A stretch of 64,000 nt of DNA, taken from contig NZ_CP091881.1 of the NCBI RefSeq assembly GCF_022163125.1, forward strand, positions 3,224,001 through 3,288,000. Reading direction: 5' to 3'. Source of the DNA: Paenibacillus sp. HWE-109. Lineage in GTDB: Bacteria; Bacillota; Bacilli; Paenibacillales; NBRC-103111. A program made the position numbers and the translations under genes. Positions within the stretch are counted from its first letter, which is position 1, and every line of letters begins with the position of its first letter. This document shows positions 8,401-17,087 of the stretch, piece by piece. The notes under the pieces were generated by a model. It was not told the DNA's origin and did not search any database. It was given only the letters and a program-made list of their open reading frames with translations.

Positions 8401-9762
8401 ACGATCGATTTCTTTTCCATCCTGCATTTTCACGCCGGCTAACTCAATAATCCGATTGTTCGTTACAGAAAGACCCGTTGTCTCGACGTCAAATATTACA
8501 TAAGTTGCTTGTTTGAGATCCAAATCACGACTGTTCATAACAATGGGCACCGAATCATTAACAACATTCGCTTCTAAGCCAAATATCACTTTGATGCCAT
8601 GCTTCTTGGCTGCTTTGCCTGCATCGGGGTAACATTGAATGTTGGCGTGATCCGTAATGGCAATCGCTTTATGTCCCCATTTCGCTGCCATTTTCACATA
8701 TTGATCTACGGGGGTTAGCGCATCCATCGTGCTCATATTCGTATGTAGATGGAATTCAACGCGCTTTTCTGCCGCATCATCCATACGATCTCTAGGAGGC
8801 ATGACTTCGGTCAAATCATTGGGAATCATAACCAATTCCGGAATTTGCATGAAACGATCATATTCCACCTTGCCTCGGGCACGAATCCAGGTCCCATTGG
8901 CAAGCAAACTAAGAATTTTCACATCATCCTTGGTCTTCGCAAATACTTTCATAGCCAAAGAATCCGAAAAATCCGTCAAGTTAAACGTGAACAAGGTATT
9001 GCCATTTCTCAATTCCTTGACATCTAAACCAAATACCGTCCCTTGTACTGTAATTTTCTTCTCTTCTTCTTGAATGTTTTTGAGCGGTACAGGCACTTCT
9101 TTAATTTCGTAGCCCATAACGAGCTTGAGATCATCCGGCAAGGAGGATTCTTCTTCCTCCATATCGATCGACATCATGATTTCTTGCGTGAATGACTTCT
9201 CGCCTTGTTCCCTCATCTTGGCAAATTTCTCGTACTCGGCTTCGATTTCGGTTGAATCACTAATGGCATACTTGATCGTTAGCTCGGTTTGAAAAAAGTT
9301 ATGAAAAAAATTGCGGATAAACATATCCATGTTTTTCTTCTTCGCCAGTTCAAGCCCTATTTGATCGAGCATGATAAGGGTTAATGAATGACCTTGAACA
9401 TCCACTTTGGCCTTCGTCATCCAACCATTAATCGAGGCAACCTCGCGCTGCAGCCACTCCAGGAATAAACTCCAATATTCATCTACCAAAACTGCCGGTT
9501 CTACTTGCTCGTATTTCCAAATGAAACGAATCTTCGCTATTTGCGCAAACTTTTCTTGAATCATTTTACAAAATGAGCGATAAACGTTCAGAGGCACCAA
9601 GTCATTTTTCACCAAATAAAAAGTCCAGTCCCTATTCTTGCGACTGATTTCCACTTGATCAATATAGCCTTCCGCAAAAAATGATCGCACAACATCGGCT
9701 GGAATCTCGGCTTGCTGCATCAAAAGCTCAAAGCGATTCCGTTTATCAGCCAAATTACTCAT
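5455..9762 (-). CDS. polC: DNA polymerase III alpha subunit, PolC type
   Basis: This is the replicative polymerase of low-GC Gram-positives (1435 residues) and carries its own proofreading exonuclease. The N-terminal domain and OB fold (about 230-320) come first. The PHP domain starts with HLHTN at 338-342 and is split by the DnaQ-like exonuclease, with DVETTG at 425-430. The palm follows with DIDLNFSG at 963-970, and the zinc site CAAC...CPNC lies before it. The end shows the usual helix-hairpin-helix and C-terminal domain. I place the start at ATG 9762, because GGGGAGGC is positioned for it and overlaps the ATG five codons upstream. A terminator hairpin separates it from proS. Confidence 0.97.
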   Translation of the reverse strand: MSNLADKRNRFELLMQQAEIPADVVRSFFAEGYIDQVEISRKNRDWTFYLVKNDLVPLNVYRSFCKMIQEKFAQIAKIRFIWKYEQVEPAVLVDEYWSLFLEWLQREVASINGWMTKAKVDVQGHSLTLIMLDQIGLELAKKKNMDMFIRNFFHNFFQTELTIKYAISDSTEIEAEYEKFAKMREQGEKSFTQEIMMSIDMEEEESSLPDDLKLVMGYEIKEVPVPLKNIQEEEKKITVQGTVFGLDVKELRNGNTLFTFNLTDFSDSLAMKVFAKTKDDVKILSLLANGTWIRARGKVEYDRFMQIPELVMIPNDLTEVMPPRDRMDDAAEKRVEFHLHTNMSTMDALTPVDQYVKMAAKWGHKAIAITDHANIQCYPDAGKAAKKHGIKVIFGLEANVVNDSVPIVMNSRDLDLKQATYVIFDVETTGLSVTNNRIIELAGVKMQDGKEIDRFATFINPHEKIPYNIQQLTNITDDMVVDAPDIEDELPKFVEFIGDSVLVAHNARFDMGFLQTNLKRMNLPEVTNTVLDTLELARFLFPSMKNHRLNTLSDKFKVGLDNHHRAIDDSIALGFVMYHLINEANDRQITSLAKLNDFVGKDLSNQRPFHCCIYALNATGKKNLFRLISLSHTQYLQRAATIPKSILVEHREGLLITSGCEKGEFFEAVLNKSMEEAEQVAEFYDILEIQPVSYNMHLVEKGLVGSVEALEDAVRRVCEIGYKTGKPVIATGNVHYLNPREKVCRDITIQGITGFSPLKAMKKPDAHFRTTKEMLEEFKFLGEEKAFEVVIRSTNDLADRFEMIDLFPDKLFTPIIEGADEEIRETCYTTAKNMYGEELPEVIVARLEKELVPIIKFGFSANYLISERLVKKSNEDGYLVGSRGSVGSSVVAMMLGISEVNPLPPHYLCAACQHSEWFLDGSVPSGFDLPNKICPNCGGALKGDGHDIPFETFLGFKGDKVPDIDLNFSGEYQPVAHNYTKELFGEKSVFRAGTIGTVAEKTAFGFVKKYEEEQGAKWRGAEISRLASGCTGVKRSTGQHPGGIVVVPDYMEVDDITPVQFPADDKNSEWMTTHFDYHAFDANLLKLDILGHDDPTMMRMLQDLTDIDPTTIPMNDAKAMSIFNSTEAIGVRPDQIRSPVATYGVPEMGTKFVRQMLQETQPSSFADLLQISGLSHGTGVWLGNAQELIKKGICNIKTVIGCRDDIMLFLIYKAGMDAGLAFKITESVRKGKGLTDEWKEEMKRCNVPAWYIESCERIEYMFPKAHAAAYVISAVRTAYFKVYHPIAYYATYFSVRAADFDLELLCQGYDAILKKLIEIEEKGFQALPKEKAMVSILEMSLEMTSRGFSFKPIDIYRSHATKFIIDGTSLIPPFAAMSGIGENAAKNIAAAKEEGDFLSIEDFQNRSKASKTVIEMLASMGCFRGLPESNQLSLF

Positions 9763-9778
9763 GAACAGCCTCCCCATA

Positions 9779-9820
9779 AAAATACGAAGGGCAATGGAAT
9801 TGTTGCCTCCATTTGCCCTT
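9779..9820 (-). terminator. Intrinsic terminator between proS and polC
   Basis: The arms AAGGGCAAATGGA and TCCATTGCCCTT pair around a short loop, and CGTATTTTT follows on the minus strand. It lies ten bases after the proS stop and runs up to the polC ribosome-binding site. Confidence 0.75.
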
Positions 9821-9830
9821 AGGATTGTAA

Positions 9831-11279
9831 TTAATAGCTTCGGCCAAATACGACCGTATGTTTAGCAGCTTCGCCGCAAACCAGACACGTTGATTTCGTT
9901 TCTGAAGGTGTGAAAGGGATATTGCGGCTTGTTGCACCCGTTTCTTGCTTCACATGCTCTTCGCATGCCGTTGAGCCACACCAACCTGCTAATGCAAAAC
10001 CGCGTTTCGTTTCCAGGAAGCTCTTGAACTCCTCGATCGAATCGACAGCAATATAATGCTCATCGCGGAACTGCTTGGCTTTATCATACATCTGCTGATG
10101 AATCTCAGCAAGTAAATTTTGCACCTCTTGCACGAAGTCAGCTTGCTGTACTGTTTTCTTCTCGCCGCTAACGCGGGATACAAGAACAACTTGACCATTT
10201 TCCATATCACGAGGTCCTAATTCAACGCGAATCGGTACGCCGCGCATTTCATATTCATTGAATTTCCATCCTGGACTTTGGTCAGCACGATCATCTACTT
10301 TGACACGTACGCCAGCTTTCTTCAGTTCAGCGAACAACTCATCCACGCGGCCGATGACTTGCTCTCTCGTTTTGGGAGGCCCGATCGGAATCATAATGAC
10401 TTGGGTAGGGGCTACTTTTGGAGGCAGCACCAAGCCACGATCATCACCATGAACCATAATCAGCGCGCCGATCAAACGCGTGCTCACGCCCCATGAAGTT
10501 GTATGTGCAAACTGATGCTGATTCTCACGATCCAAGAATTTAATATCAAAAGCTACTGCAAAATTCGTTCCAAGATAATGAGAAGTACCGGCTTGTACTG
10601 CTTTGCCGTCTTTCATCATCGCTTCGATGGAGAAGGTATCTATCGCACCTGCAAACTTCTCGGACGGTGTTTTTTGCCCCACGATAACAGGTATCGCTAA
10701 GAAATCTTCCGCGAACTGACGGTAAACTTCAAGCATCTGCATCGTTTCCCGGCGCGCATCCTGCTCATCTTCATGTGCGGTATGGCCTTCTTGCCACAAG
10801 AATTCTGTTGTGCGCAGGAACGGCAATGTACGCTTCTCCCAACGAACGACATTCGCCCATTGGTTGATCAAAAGCGGCAGATCACGGTAGGAGTTGATCC
10901 ACTCCGAGTACATATGGCCAATCATTGTTTCCGAAGTTGGACGAATTGCCAAACGTTCTTCCAGTTTCTCGCCGCCAGCTTCCGTTACCCAAGGAAGTTC
11001 AGGATTAAAACCCTCCACGTGCTCTTTTTCCTTTTGGAAAAAGCTCTCAGGAATGAATAGCGGGAAGTATGCATTGCGATGCCCGGTTTCTTTAAACTTG
11101 CTGTCCAGCTCACGTTGGATGTTTTCCCAAATTTCATAACCATCCGGTTTAAAAACGATACAGCCCCGTACAGGAGAATAACTCATTAAATCAGCTTTCT
11201 TAATGACATCTATATACCAACGGGAGAAATCTTCTCCTTGTGGTGTAATCTCTTTTACAAACTGCTTATCGTTTGACAT
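9831..11279 (-). CDS. proS: Prolyl-tRNA synthetase, eukaryote/archaea-like short type
   Basis: This class II synthetase charges tRNA-Pro. At 482 residues it is the short form without the large editing insertion of the roughly 570-residue bacterial type. Visible features are the opening DFSRWYIDVIKKADLMSYSPVRG, motif 2 with RTTEFLWQEGHTAH, the motif with YLGTNFAVAFDIKF, GDDRGLVLPP, and the C-terminal zinc-binding domain with CGSTACEE and CLVCGEAAKH, ending in Tyr. It lies 22 bases downstream of rseP, the position that proS of the longer bacterial type holds in B. subtilis. The gene has therefore been replaced in place, or the type differs by lineage. A terminator follows. Confidence 0.96.
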   Translation of the reverse strand: MSNDKQFVKEITPQGEDFSRWYIDVIKKADLMSYSPVRGCIVFKPDGYEIWENIQRELDSKFKETGHRNAYFPLFIPESFFQKEKEHVEGFNPELPWVTEAGGEKLEERLAIRPTSETMIGHMYSEWINSYRDLPLLINQWANVVRWEKRTLPFLRTTEFLWQEGHTAHEDEQDARRETMQMLEVYRQFAEDFLAIPVIVGQKTPSEKFAGAIDTFSIEAMMKDGKAVQAGTSHYLGTNFAVAFDIKFLDRENQHQFAHTTSWGVSTRLIGALIMVHGDDRGLVLPPKVAPTQVIMIPIGPPKTREQVIGRVDELFAELKKAGVRVKVDDRADQSPGWKFNEYEMRGVPIRVELGPRDMENGQVVLVSRVSGEKKTVQQADFVQEVQNLLAEIHQQMYDKAKQFRDEHYIAVDSIEEFKSFLETKRGFALAGWCGSTACEEHVKQETGATSRNIPFTPSETKSTCLVCGEAAKHTVVFGRSY

Positions 11280-11301
11280 AAACCCTCCCAGATCATTAGA
11301 A

Positions 11302-12561
11302 CTATCCCTTAATCAAGCGCAAAATATCATTATACGTTACAGCCACCATCAGCAGCATAAGCAGTGCAAACCCAACAAAATGAACCATGCTTTCTCGGTT
11401 CGGATCAAGCGGCTTGCCGCGCAGTGCTTCCAATCCCATAAATAGAAGTCGACTTCCATCCAAAGCTGGAATCGGCAGAAGGTTAAAAATCCCTAAGTAT
11501 AAGCTCAAAGTAGCTGTCCAAGAGAGGAAAACCGCTATTCCCATTTGAGCAAATTGGGCCGATACTTGAGCGGTTCTTACAGGACCGCCTAAATCATCGA
11601 GTTTAAATTGAAGCGTGACGAGCTTTTGCAGCCCTGTTACGATTCCGATCGTCGTACCAACGACCTGATCGTAAGTACCCGTTAAGACTTCACTGAAGTT
11701 TGCGCTCCTGCGATCACCAGAAATGACAACACCTAACTTGCCGGAACCTGCATCCATCTCAGGCGTAACTTGAACCGTTAATGGGTTACCTGCACGATCG
11801 ATGACCCAAGTCATCGGCTTCCCAGCTGATGCTTGAATCGATGTTACTAACTTCTCGCGATCCGTACCAATCGGTTGATTATCAATGGAGATGATCACAT
11901 CACCTTTGTGCAAACCGGCTTTTTCTCCAGCTTTACCCGCAAGCACGGAATCCAGTTTTACATTCGTAAACACACCAGATATCACAACCACAATGAAAAA
12001 CAAAACGATCGCCAAAATAAAATTCATAACGGGTCCCATTACGATCGCCAAAGCTCTTTGCCCCACGGTTTTGGAGCCGAACTGCCTGTCATATGGGGCA
12101 ATTTGGGTTTCGGTTCCCTTCGTGACCATCATGGCCTGCGGATCCATCGGATAAGTGACTTTTTCTCCATCCACATCCAGCGAAACTTGAAGCGCCCTCT
12201 CCAGATCAATGTGTTCCACCACACCAATAATAACATTGGAACGACGGTCCAGTTGGTCCAGATACAGAGATGTCACTTGATTTTGTTTGTTTAATTTAAT
12301 CGCAACCGTTTGTCCGGGATTTACCTGAACAATTTCCGGATCTTCACCCGCCATCCGCACAAATCCGCCGATCGGCAGAATACGCAGTGTATAGCGTGTT
12401 TCCCCTTTTTTATATGAGAAAATCTTGGGTCCAAAACCAATGGCAAACTCTCTAACTAAGATCCCTGCACGTTTGGCAAAGTAAAAATGACCCCATTCAT
12501 GTATCGTTACTAGAACGAAAAACAACAAAATAACCTTCAATCCCACTTCTATGGTTGACAA
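11302..12561 (-). CDS. rseP: RseP/RasP site-2 zinc metalloprotease
   Basis: This intramembrane protease (419 residues) cleaves membrane-bound anti-sigma factors and remnant signal peptides. The first membrane helix carries the zinc motif HEWGH at residues 21-25. A second motif, FNLLPIPALDGSRL, supplies the third zinc ligand near the C-terminus. A PDZ domain (about 190-270, with KAGLHKGDVIISIDNQPI) lies between the membrane helices. The start is a TTG at 12561 after GAAGGAGG. Its neighbours dxr and proS match the conserved order. A terminator between dxr and rseP implies rseP has its own promoter, though I see none that is convincing in 12562-12778. Confidence 0.95.
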   Translation of the reverse strand: MSTIEVGLKVILLFFVLVTIHEWGHFYFAKRAGILVREFAIGFGPKIFSYKKGETRYTLRILPIGGFVRMAGEDPEIVQVNPGQTVAIKLNKQNQVTSLYLDQLDRRSNVIIGVVEHIDLERALQVSLDVDGEKVTYPMDPQAMMVTKGTETQIAPYDRQFGSKTVGQRALAIVMGPVMNFILAIVLFFIVVVISGVFTNVKLDSVLAGKAGEKAGLHKGDVIISIDNQPIGTDREKLVTSIQASAGKPMTWVIDRAGNPLTVQVTPEMDAGSGKLGVVISGDRRSANFSEVLTGTYDQVVGTTIGIVTGLQKLVTLQFKLDDLGGPVRTAQVSAQFAQMGIAVFLSWTATLSLYLGIFNLLPIPALDGSRLLFMGLEALRGKPLDPNRESMVHFVGFALLMLLMVAVTYNDILRLIKG

Positions 12562-12778
12562 GTCGTAATTCCTCCTTCAAGTTTTCTCCAGAAAACTATC
12601 CTATGTATGAAAAACCATATTGTTTTCGTTGGAAACCTGCCTTTAAGCATCCATTCGTCGACAGCATGTTCTTAGATTACCATTATTGAACCGCTGAATA
12701 CAAGCTATGCCCGTTTAGCACAGTATACGAATAAGAAGATTGAATTAGACTTTACTCCCTCAGCATGCAAGCCGCTGA
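12562..12778 (-). other. Intergenic region upstream of rseP
   Basis: About 217 bases separate the dxr terminator from rseP. The only clear element is the rseP ribosome site GAAGGAGG. TATACT near 12724-12729 could be a -10 hexamer, but I find no good -35 at the right distance. Confidence 0.4.
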
Positions 12779-12780
12779 TT

Positions 12781-12810
12781 AAAAAAAGAGCCGAGCCAAA
12801 CGCTCTGACT
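12781..12810 (-). terminator. Intrinsic terminator downstream of dxr
   Basis: On the minus strand AGTCAGAGC pairs with GCTCGGCT (one bulged A, one G-U pair) around GTTTG, and CTTTTTTT follows directly. It starts about 20 bases after the dxr stop. Confidence 0.75.
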
Positions 12811-12828
12811 GCAGCTCCCTTGCTCATC

Positions 12829-13974
12829 TTAGAATTGGACATTTGTCGCGAAGGCTCTTGCCCACAAATCCTGCTCATGAATAACTTCAAGAGGTGGATT
12901 TGAAATCGACTCATGCTTTAATAATACAGATTCAATAATATGTTCAATTTGCAAGAAAGCAATTTCACCTTTGAGAAAGCGTGCAACCGCAACTTCATTC
13001 GCTGCATTATAGACTGTCGGTGTCGTTCCACCCTGAATACCGCTCTCGAAAGCCATCTTGAGACATGGAAAGCGATTGAAATCCATTTCACGAAAATGCA
13101 GTTTGCCGATTGCAGCTAAATCCAATCGCTTGGTTGGCGTTGGATAACGATCAGGATACGTTAAAGCATATTGAATCGGCACCCGCATATCCGGATTGCC
13201 TAATTGCGCAATAACACTATTGTCTTCAAATTCAACGTAGGAATGAATAACGCTCTCCGGGTGAATGAGTACATCGATTTGATCATAGCGAAGATTGAAC
13301 AACCAATGGGCCTCGATGACTTCAAGTCCTTTGTTCACCATCGTCGCAGAATCAATCGTAATCTTGGCACCCATGGACCAATTGGGATGCTGCAAAGCTT
13401 GCTCAACTGTTACTCCCTCTAATTCAGCTCGCGAGCGATCACGAAATGAACCTCCAGAAGCTGTCAGTGTAATCTTGGCAATTTGCGAACGATTCTCGCC
13501 ATTCAAACATTGAAATATGGCGGAATGCTCACTATCGATAGGCAGCAAGCTAACACCTTTCCTGCGTGCAGCATCTGTCACAATGTGTCCAGCGCTTACG
13601 AGTGTCTCCTTGTTAGCTAAACCGATATGCTTGCCTGCCTCGATGGCAGCCATCGTGGGCTTCAAACCCTGACTCCCTACCATGGCTGTCACCACAAGAT
13701 CTGCCTCACTTGAAGCAGCAACTTCCATCAAACCTTCTTCTCCGTATAGAACCTTGGTCGTAGATGTTATTTGCTTCGAAACTTCATCCGCCAATTCTTT
13801 GGTTGCCACGGATACGATCTTAGGTTGAAAAGCTTGAATCTGTTCGATTAACAACTGACTGTTATATCCACCCGCTAGAGCTTCCACTTGAAATTTCTCA
13901 GGCGCGTGTGCAACAATGTCCAGCGTTTGAGTCCCAATGGACCCCGTTGATCCCAAAATGGCAATCCGTTTCAT
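12829..13974 (-). CDS. dxr: 1-deoxy-D-xylulose 5-phosphate reductoisomerase
   Basis: Dxr makes 2-C-methyl-D-erythritol 4-phosphate, the committed step of the MEP isoprenoid pathway, using NADPH and a divalent metal. The 381-residue protein begins with the NADPH-binding loop ILGSTGSIGTQTLD. The active-site segments are LANKETLVSAG, PIDSEHSAIFQCL, TASGGSF and HPNWSMGAKITIDSATMVNKGLE, followed by the HPESVIHS strand. The ATG at 13974 sits after GAGGTGG; an in-frame TTG eight codons upstream has no such site. It follows cdsA at 24 bases and supplies precursor for UppS two genes upstream. Confidence 0.97.
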   Translation of the reverse strand: MKRIAILGSTGSIGTQTLDIVAHAPEKFQVEALAGGYNSQLLIEQIQAFQPKIVSVATKELADEVSKQITSTTKVLYGEEGLMEVAASSEADLVVTAMVGSQGLKPTMAAIEAGKHIGLANKETLVSAGHIVTDAARRKGVSLLPIDSEHSAIFQCLNGENRSQIAKITLTASGGSFRDRSRAELEGVTVEQALQHPNWSMGAKITIDSATMVNKGLEVIEAHWLFNLRYDQIDVLIHPESVIHSYVEFEDNSVIAQLGNPDMRVPIQYALTYPDRYPTPTKRLDLAAIGKLHFREMDFNRFPCLKMAFESGIQGGTTPTVYNAANEVAVARFLKGEIAFLQIEHIIESVLLKHESISNPPLEVIHEQDLWARAFATNVQF

Positions 13975-13998
13975 CAATTTCCACCTCGTAGCTGACAA

Positions 13999-14793
13999 TT
14001 AGTGAGGAATCATTCCAAGCAAATGAATAAATGGGAAGACGATTAACCAGCTATCCATTCGATCCAGTACACCACCATGACCGGGGAGTAATGTTCCTGT
14101 ATCTTTAATACCTTTCACTCGCTTATAGGCAGATTGAATCAAATCGCCGACTTGTCCCACAACAGCAATGACTAGCCCAAGAAACAGAGCTCGTCCATAG
14201 CCGAGCAAATCTGGCGCGTAGCAGGCAAATACCAGGGCGATAATCATTGCGATCACAACCCCGCCGACTGCCCCTTCAACTGATTTTTTCGGACTAATTT
14301 GTGGCCAAAGGAGATTTTTCCCGAGCTTCGAGCCTACAAAATAAGCGCCTGAATCCGATGCCCAGATACAAACAAAGACAAGGATCGTCCAAAACAAGCC
14401 ATGTTCAGCAAGCCGTGAAGAAATCATATAATAAAAGCCAAAACCTATATAGACAACACCAAGCAACATAACCGAGACTTGATCAATCGTAATTTTGTTT
14501 TTGGTCGCTACCGTTATGAAAAGCAGTAAAAACATGAGAAGCCATATGACGGCAGTCGAAGTGAGAGGTATTGAGATACCCACCCACTCCCAAGGAATCG
14601 TTATATATAAGAGTGCAATTAGTCCCACTGCGCTTGTTAATTTAAATTTAGAATAGCCATTCATTTGCAAGTACTCGCGATATCCCAAAATAGATACCAA
14701 TACAATTAAACCTGCATACCAATAACCACCCAAAACTAATAGAGTGATAAATAAGAAGCCAGCGATGACTCCCGTGACAATTCTCTGCTTCAA
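13999..14793 (-). CDS. cdsA: Phosphatidate cytidylyltransferase (CDP-diglyceride synthase)
   Basis: CdsA makes CDP-diacylglycerol from phosphatidic acid and CTP for phospholipid synthesis. It is a multi-pass membrane protein of 264 residues with about eight hydrophobic segments. The C-terminal family signature is complete: SPKKSVEGAVGG, then GDLIQSAYKR and KDTGTLLPGHGGVLDRMDS. I prefer the TTG at 14793 (start LKQRIVTG) because GGGGG lies seven to eight bases upstream; a TTG ten codons earlier lacks a ribosome site. It lies between uppS and dxr. Confidence 0.94.
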   Translation of the reverse strand: MKQRIVTGVIAGFLFITLLVLGGYWYAGLIVLVSILGYREYLQMNGYSKFKLTSAVGLIALLYITIPWEWVGISIPLTSTAVIWLLMFLLLFITVATKNKITIDQVSVMLLGVVYIGFGFYYMISSRLAEHGLFWTILVFVCIWASDSGAYFVGSKLGKNLLWPQISPKKSVEGAVGGVVIAMIIALVFACYAPDLLGYGRALFLGLVIAVVGQVGDLIQSAYKRVKGIKDTGTLLPGHGGVLDRMDSWLIVFPFIHLLGMIPH

Positions 14794-14876
14794 GTTGAAT
14801 CCCCCTAGATGAACAACTTTCAATCGTTACGCCAGGTTACGCTTCCCTACTAACGCAGAAAGAGAGGAGCTGTTGA

Positions 14877-15650
14877 CTAAACGCCCCCATATCTTCTTCC
14901 GCGGCGCTGGTATTCCGCAATGGCTTGTAAGAATAACGATTCCGTGAATTCCGGCCAGTAAGCCTCCGTAAACCAAAGCTCCGAGTAGGCTATCTGCCAA
15001 AGTAAAAAATTACTGAGTCTTAATTCACCGCTAGTGCGAATTAACAAATCCGGATCTGGCAAATCGGAAGTAAGCATATAGGAAGAAAACCGGTTCTCAT
15101 CCAATTCCTCAACTTGTAATTTACCGCTTTGAACATCACGAATCATTTCTTGAACACCAGCAATCATTTCTTTACGCCCGCCATAATTCAAGGCAAAATT
15201 CAATATGAGTCCAGTGTTATCCTTTGTCCGTTCGATAGCACCTTCAATCGCTTTCAGCGTGTATTCAGGCAAACCTTCGCGCCATCCTGTCATACGAATG
15301 CGGACATTATTCTCGATCAACTCTTCAATCTCCAAAGGGAAAAACTCTTGAGGAAGCTTCATTAAGAAATCCACTTCTTCCTTAGGCCTCTTCCAATTTT
15401 CGGTCGAAAAAGCATACATCGTCAACACTTTGACACCAATTTGATTTGCAGCCATCGTAATTTTCTTCACATTTTTCATACCTGAATGGTGACCAGCTAC
15501 GCGAGGCAATCCTCTTTGTTTGGCCCACCTTCCGTTGCCATCCATAATAATAGCGACATGTGCAGGTACTTTGTCTAATTCGATGTCTTGTAATTCGGCC
15601 TTAACTGGTTTACTTCTTCCTAACCATTCCTTAACTAGCTTGAACACCAC
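14877..15650 (-). CDS. uppS: Undecaprenyl diphosphate synthase (isoprenyl transferase)
   Basis: UppS condenses isopentenyl diphosphate units onto farnesyl diphosphate to form the C55 carrier lipid of peptidoglycan synthesis. The 257-residue protein has the catalytic motif AIIMDGNGRWAKQRG, then HHSGMKNV, YAFSTENWKRP, the substrate-binding ALNYGGR and the C-terminal DLLIRTSGELRLSNFLLWQ with WPEF. The start is one of two adjacent GTG codons (15650 or 15647) after GGGAGG; a TTG five codons upstream overlaps that site. A terminator hairpin lies between frr and this gene. Confidence 0.95.
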   Translation of the reverse strand: MVFKLVKEWLGRSKPVKAELQDIELDKVPAHVAIIMDGNGRWAKQRGLPRVAGHHSGMKNVKKITMAANQIGVKVLTMYAFSTENWKRPKEEVDFLMKLPQEFFPLEIEELIENNVRIRMTGWREGLPEYTLKAIEGAIERTKDNTGLILNFALNYGGRKEMIAGVQEMIRDVQSGKLQVEELDENRFSSYMLTSDLPDPDLLIRTSGELRLSNFLLWQIAYSELWFTEAYWPEFTESLFLQAIAEYQRRGRRYGGV

Positions 15651-15678
15651 TGTTGTTCCTCCCAACTAGGGAAAGATG

Positions 15679-15704
15679 AAAAACCCCCAGCGAATACCCG
15701 GGGG
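15679..15704 (-). terminator. Intrinsic terminator between frr and uppS
   Basis: CCCCC and GGGGG pair around an 11-base loop, followed directly by TTTTT on the minus strand. It sits just after the frr stop and just before the uppS ribosome site. Confidence 0.7.
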
Positions 15705-15714
15705 CATATCTATC

Positions 15715-16269
15715 TTATACTTCCATGATTTCTTTTTCTTTAGCAGCCAAAACTTTCTCAACTTCAGCCACGAATTTATCCGTAAATTTCTGGATATCTT
15801 CTTGATGTTTGCGGGACTCATCTTCAGAAATCCCAGCTTTTTCAAGTTTCTTAATTTCGTCGTTCGCATCGCGGCGGATGTTACGAATAGCAATCTTCGC
15901 TTCTTCGCCGAACTTCTTCGTCATTTTCACGAGATCAGCACGACGCTCTTCCGTTAAAGCCGGAATGACAATACGAATAATCGTCCCGTCATTGGACGGA
16001 GTTAATCCTATATCAGACTTCATGATTGCTTTTTCAATCGCCGACATTGAACTTTTGTCCCATGGTTGAATGAGTAAAGTACGTGAATCCGGTGTAGTTA
16101 AATTAGCAAGTTGATTAACAGGTGTCATTGCACCGTAATATTCAACTTGAATACGATCTAATAAAGATGGGGTCGCACGACCAGCACGAAGCGAAGTCAA
16201 GTCTCTTTTCAAAGAACCAATCGCTTTGTCCATCCGATCTTCCGCATTTTTTTTCACTGCTTGTGGCAT
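15715..16269 (-). CDS. frr: Ribosome recycling factor
   Basis: RRF splits post-termination ribosomes together with EF-G. The 184-residue length is typical. Family motifs include LRAGRATPSLLD, YYGAMTPVNQLA, the PWDKSSMSAIEKAI segment and the C-terminal helix IRRDANDEIKKLEK. Two bases separate it from pyrH, so both are translated from one message. The downstream hairpin ends this unit. Confidence 0.97.
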   Translation of the reverse strand: MPQAVKKNAEDRMDKAIGSLKRDLTSLRAGRATPSLLDRIQVEYYGAMTPVNQLANLTTPDSRTLLIQPWDKSSMSAIEKAIMKSDIGLTPSNDGTIIRIVIPALTEERRADLVKMTKKFGEEAKIAIRNIRRDANDEIKKLEKAGISEDESRKHQEDIQKFTDKFVAEVEKVLAAKEKEIMEV

Positions 16270-16271
16270 GG

Positions 16272-16997
16272 TTAGACACTCCCTTTAACTGTAGTCCCAA
16301 TTTTCTCGCCAAGGACCACTCGTTTGATATTCCCTTTTTCTGTAATGTTGAACACCACTAACGGGATGTTGTTATCCATACAAAGGGAAGATGCGGTGGA
16401 ATCCATGACACCAAGATTATTACTGATGACTTCCATATAGGTTAACGTCTCATACTTCTTAGCTGTTGGATCTTTGAATGGATCAGCGGAATAGACGCCA
16501 TCCACTTTGTTTTTGGCCATGAGAATAACTTCCGCTTCAATTTCAGCTGCTCTCAAAGCTGCTGTCGTATCCGTTGAGAAGTAAGGATTACCAGTTCCTG
16601 CGGCGAAGATAACAACTCGACCTTTCTCAAGGTGACGCATGGCTCTTCTCCGGATGTACGGTTCTGCAACCTGTTGCATGGTTATCGAGGACTGCACGCG
16701 TGTAGGGACTTCAATATTCTCCAAAGCGTCCTGCAGCGCCAATGAGTTCATCACCGTAGCCAACATGCCCATGTAATCAGCAGTAGCTCGGTCCATCCCC
16801 TTCTCGCTTCCAGCTATCCCACGCCAGATGTTTCCGCCACCTACGACGATGGCTACTTCTACATTCAATTCCACAACATCTTTGACCTGTTGGGCAATGG
16901 ACGTAATGACTTCCGAATCAATGCCGTAGCCCTGCTGACCAGCCAAAGCTTCGCCGCTTAATTTTAGCACTACTCTTTTGTAAAAAGGTTGACCCAA
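16272..16997 (-). CDS. pyrH: Uridylate kinase (UMP kinase)
   Basis: This amino-acid-kinase family enzyme phosphorylates UMP to UDP. The 241-residue protein shows KRVVLKLSGEALAG, the phosphate loop VVGGGNIWRG, the DRATADYMGMLATVMN segment and FAAGTGNPYFSTDT. The start is a TTG at 16997, seven bases after GGGGG. The tsf-pyrH gap carries an intrinsic terminator, so pyrH-frr levels may depend on read-through from the rpsB promoter. Confidence 0.97.
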   Translation of the reverse strand: MGQPFYKRVVLKLSGEALAGQQGYGIDSEVITSIAQQVKDVVELNVEVAIVVGGGNIWRGIAGSEKGMDRATADYMGMLATVMNSLALQDALENIEVPTRVQSSITMQQVAEPYIRRRAMRHLEKGRVVIFAAGTGNPYFSTDTTAALRAAEIEAEVILMAKNKVDGVYSADPFKDPTAKKYETLTYMEVISNNLGVMDSTASSLCMDNNIPLVVFNITEKGNIKRVVLGEKIGTTVKGSV

Positions 16998-17044
16998 CTT
17001 GTTTACCCCCGTTTCATTGCATGAACCAACATCTCTTATTGGCT

Positions 17045-17070
17045 AAAAAAGAAGGAACACCAAGTGTTCC
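17045..17070 (-). terminator. Intrinsic terminator between tsf and pyrH
   Basis: GGAACAC and GTGTTCC pair around TTG, with A-rich sequence before and CTTCTTTTTT after the stem on the minus strand, extending the helix with A-U pairs. It lies 17 bases after the tsf stop. Confidence 0.8.
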
Positions 17071-17087
17071 AACTTTTTTGAAAGCTA

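Noticed and set aside
11280..11301. Possible T-box leader for proS
   Set aside because: Only 22 bases separate rseP and proS, with no room for a leader.
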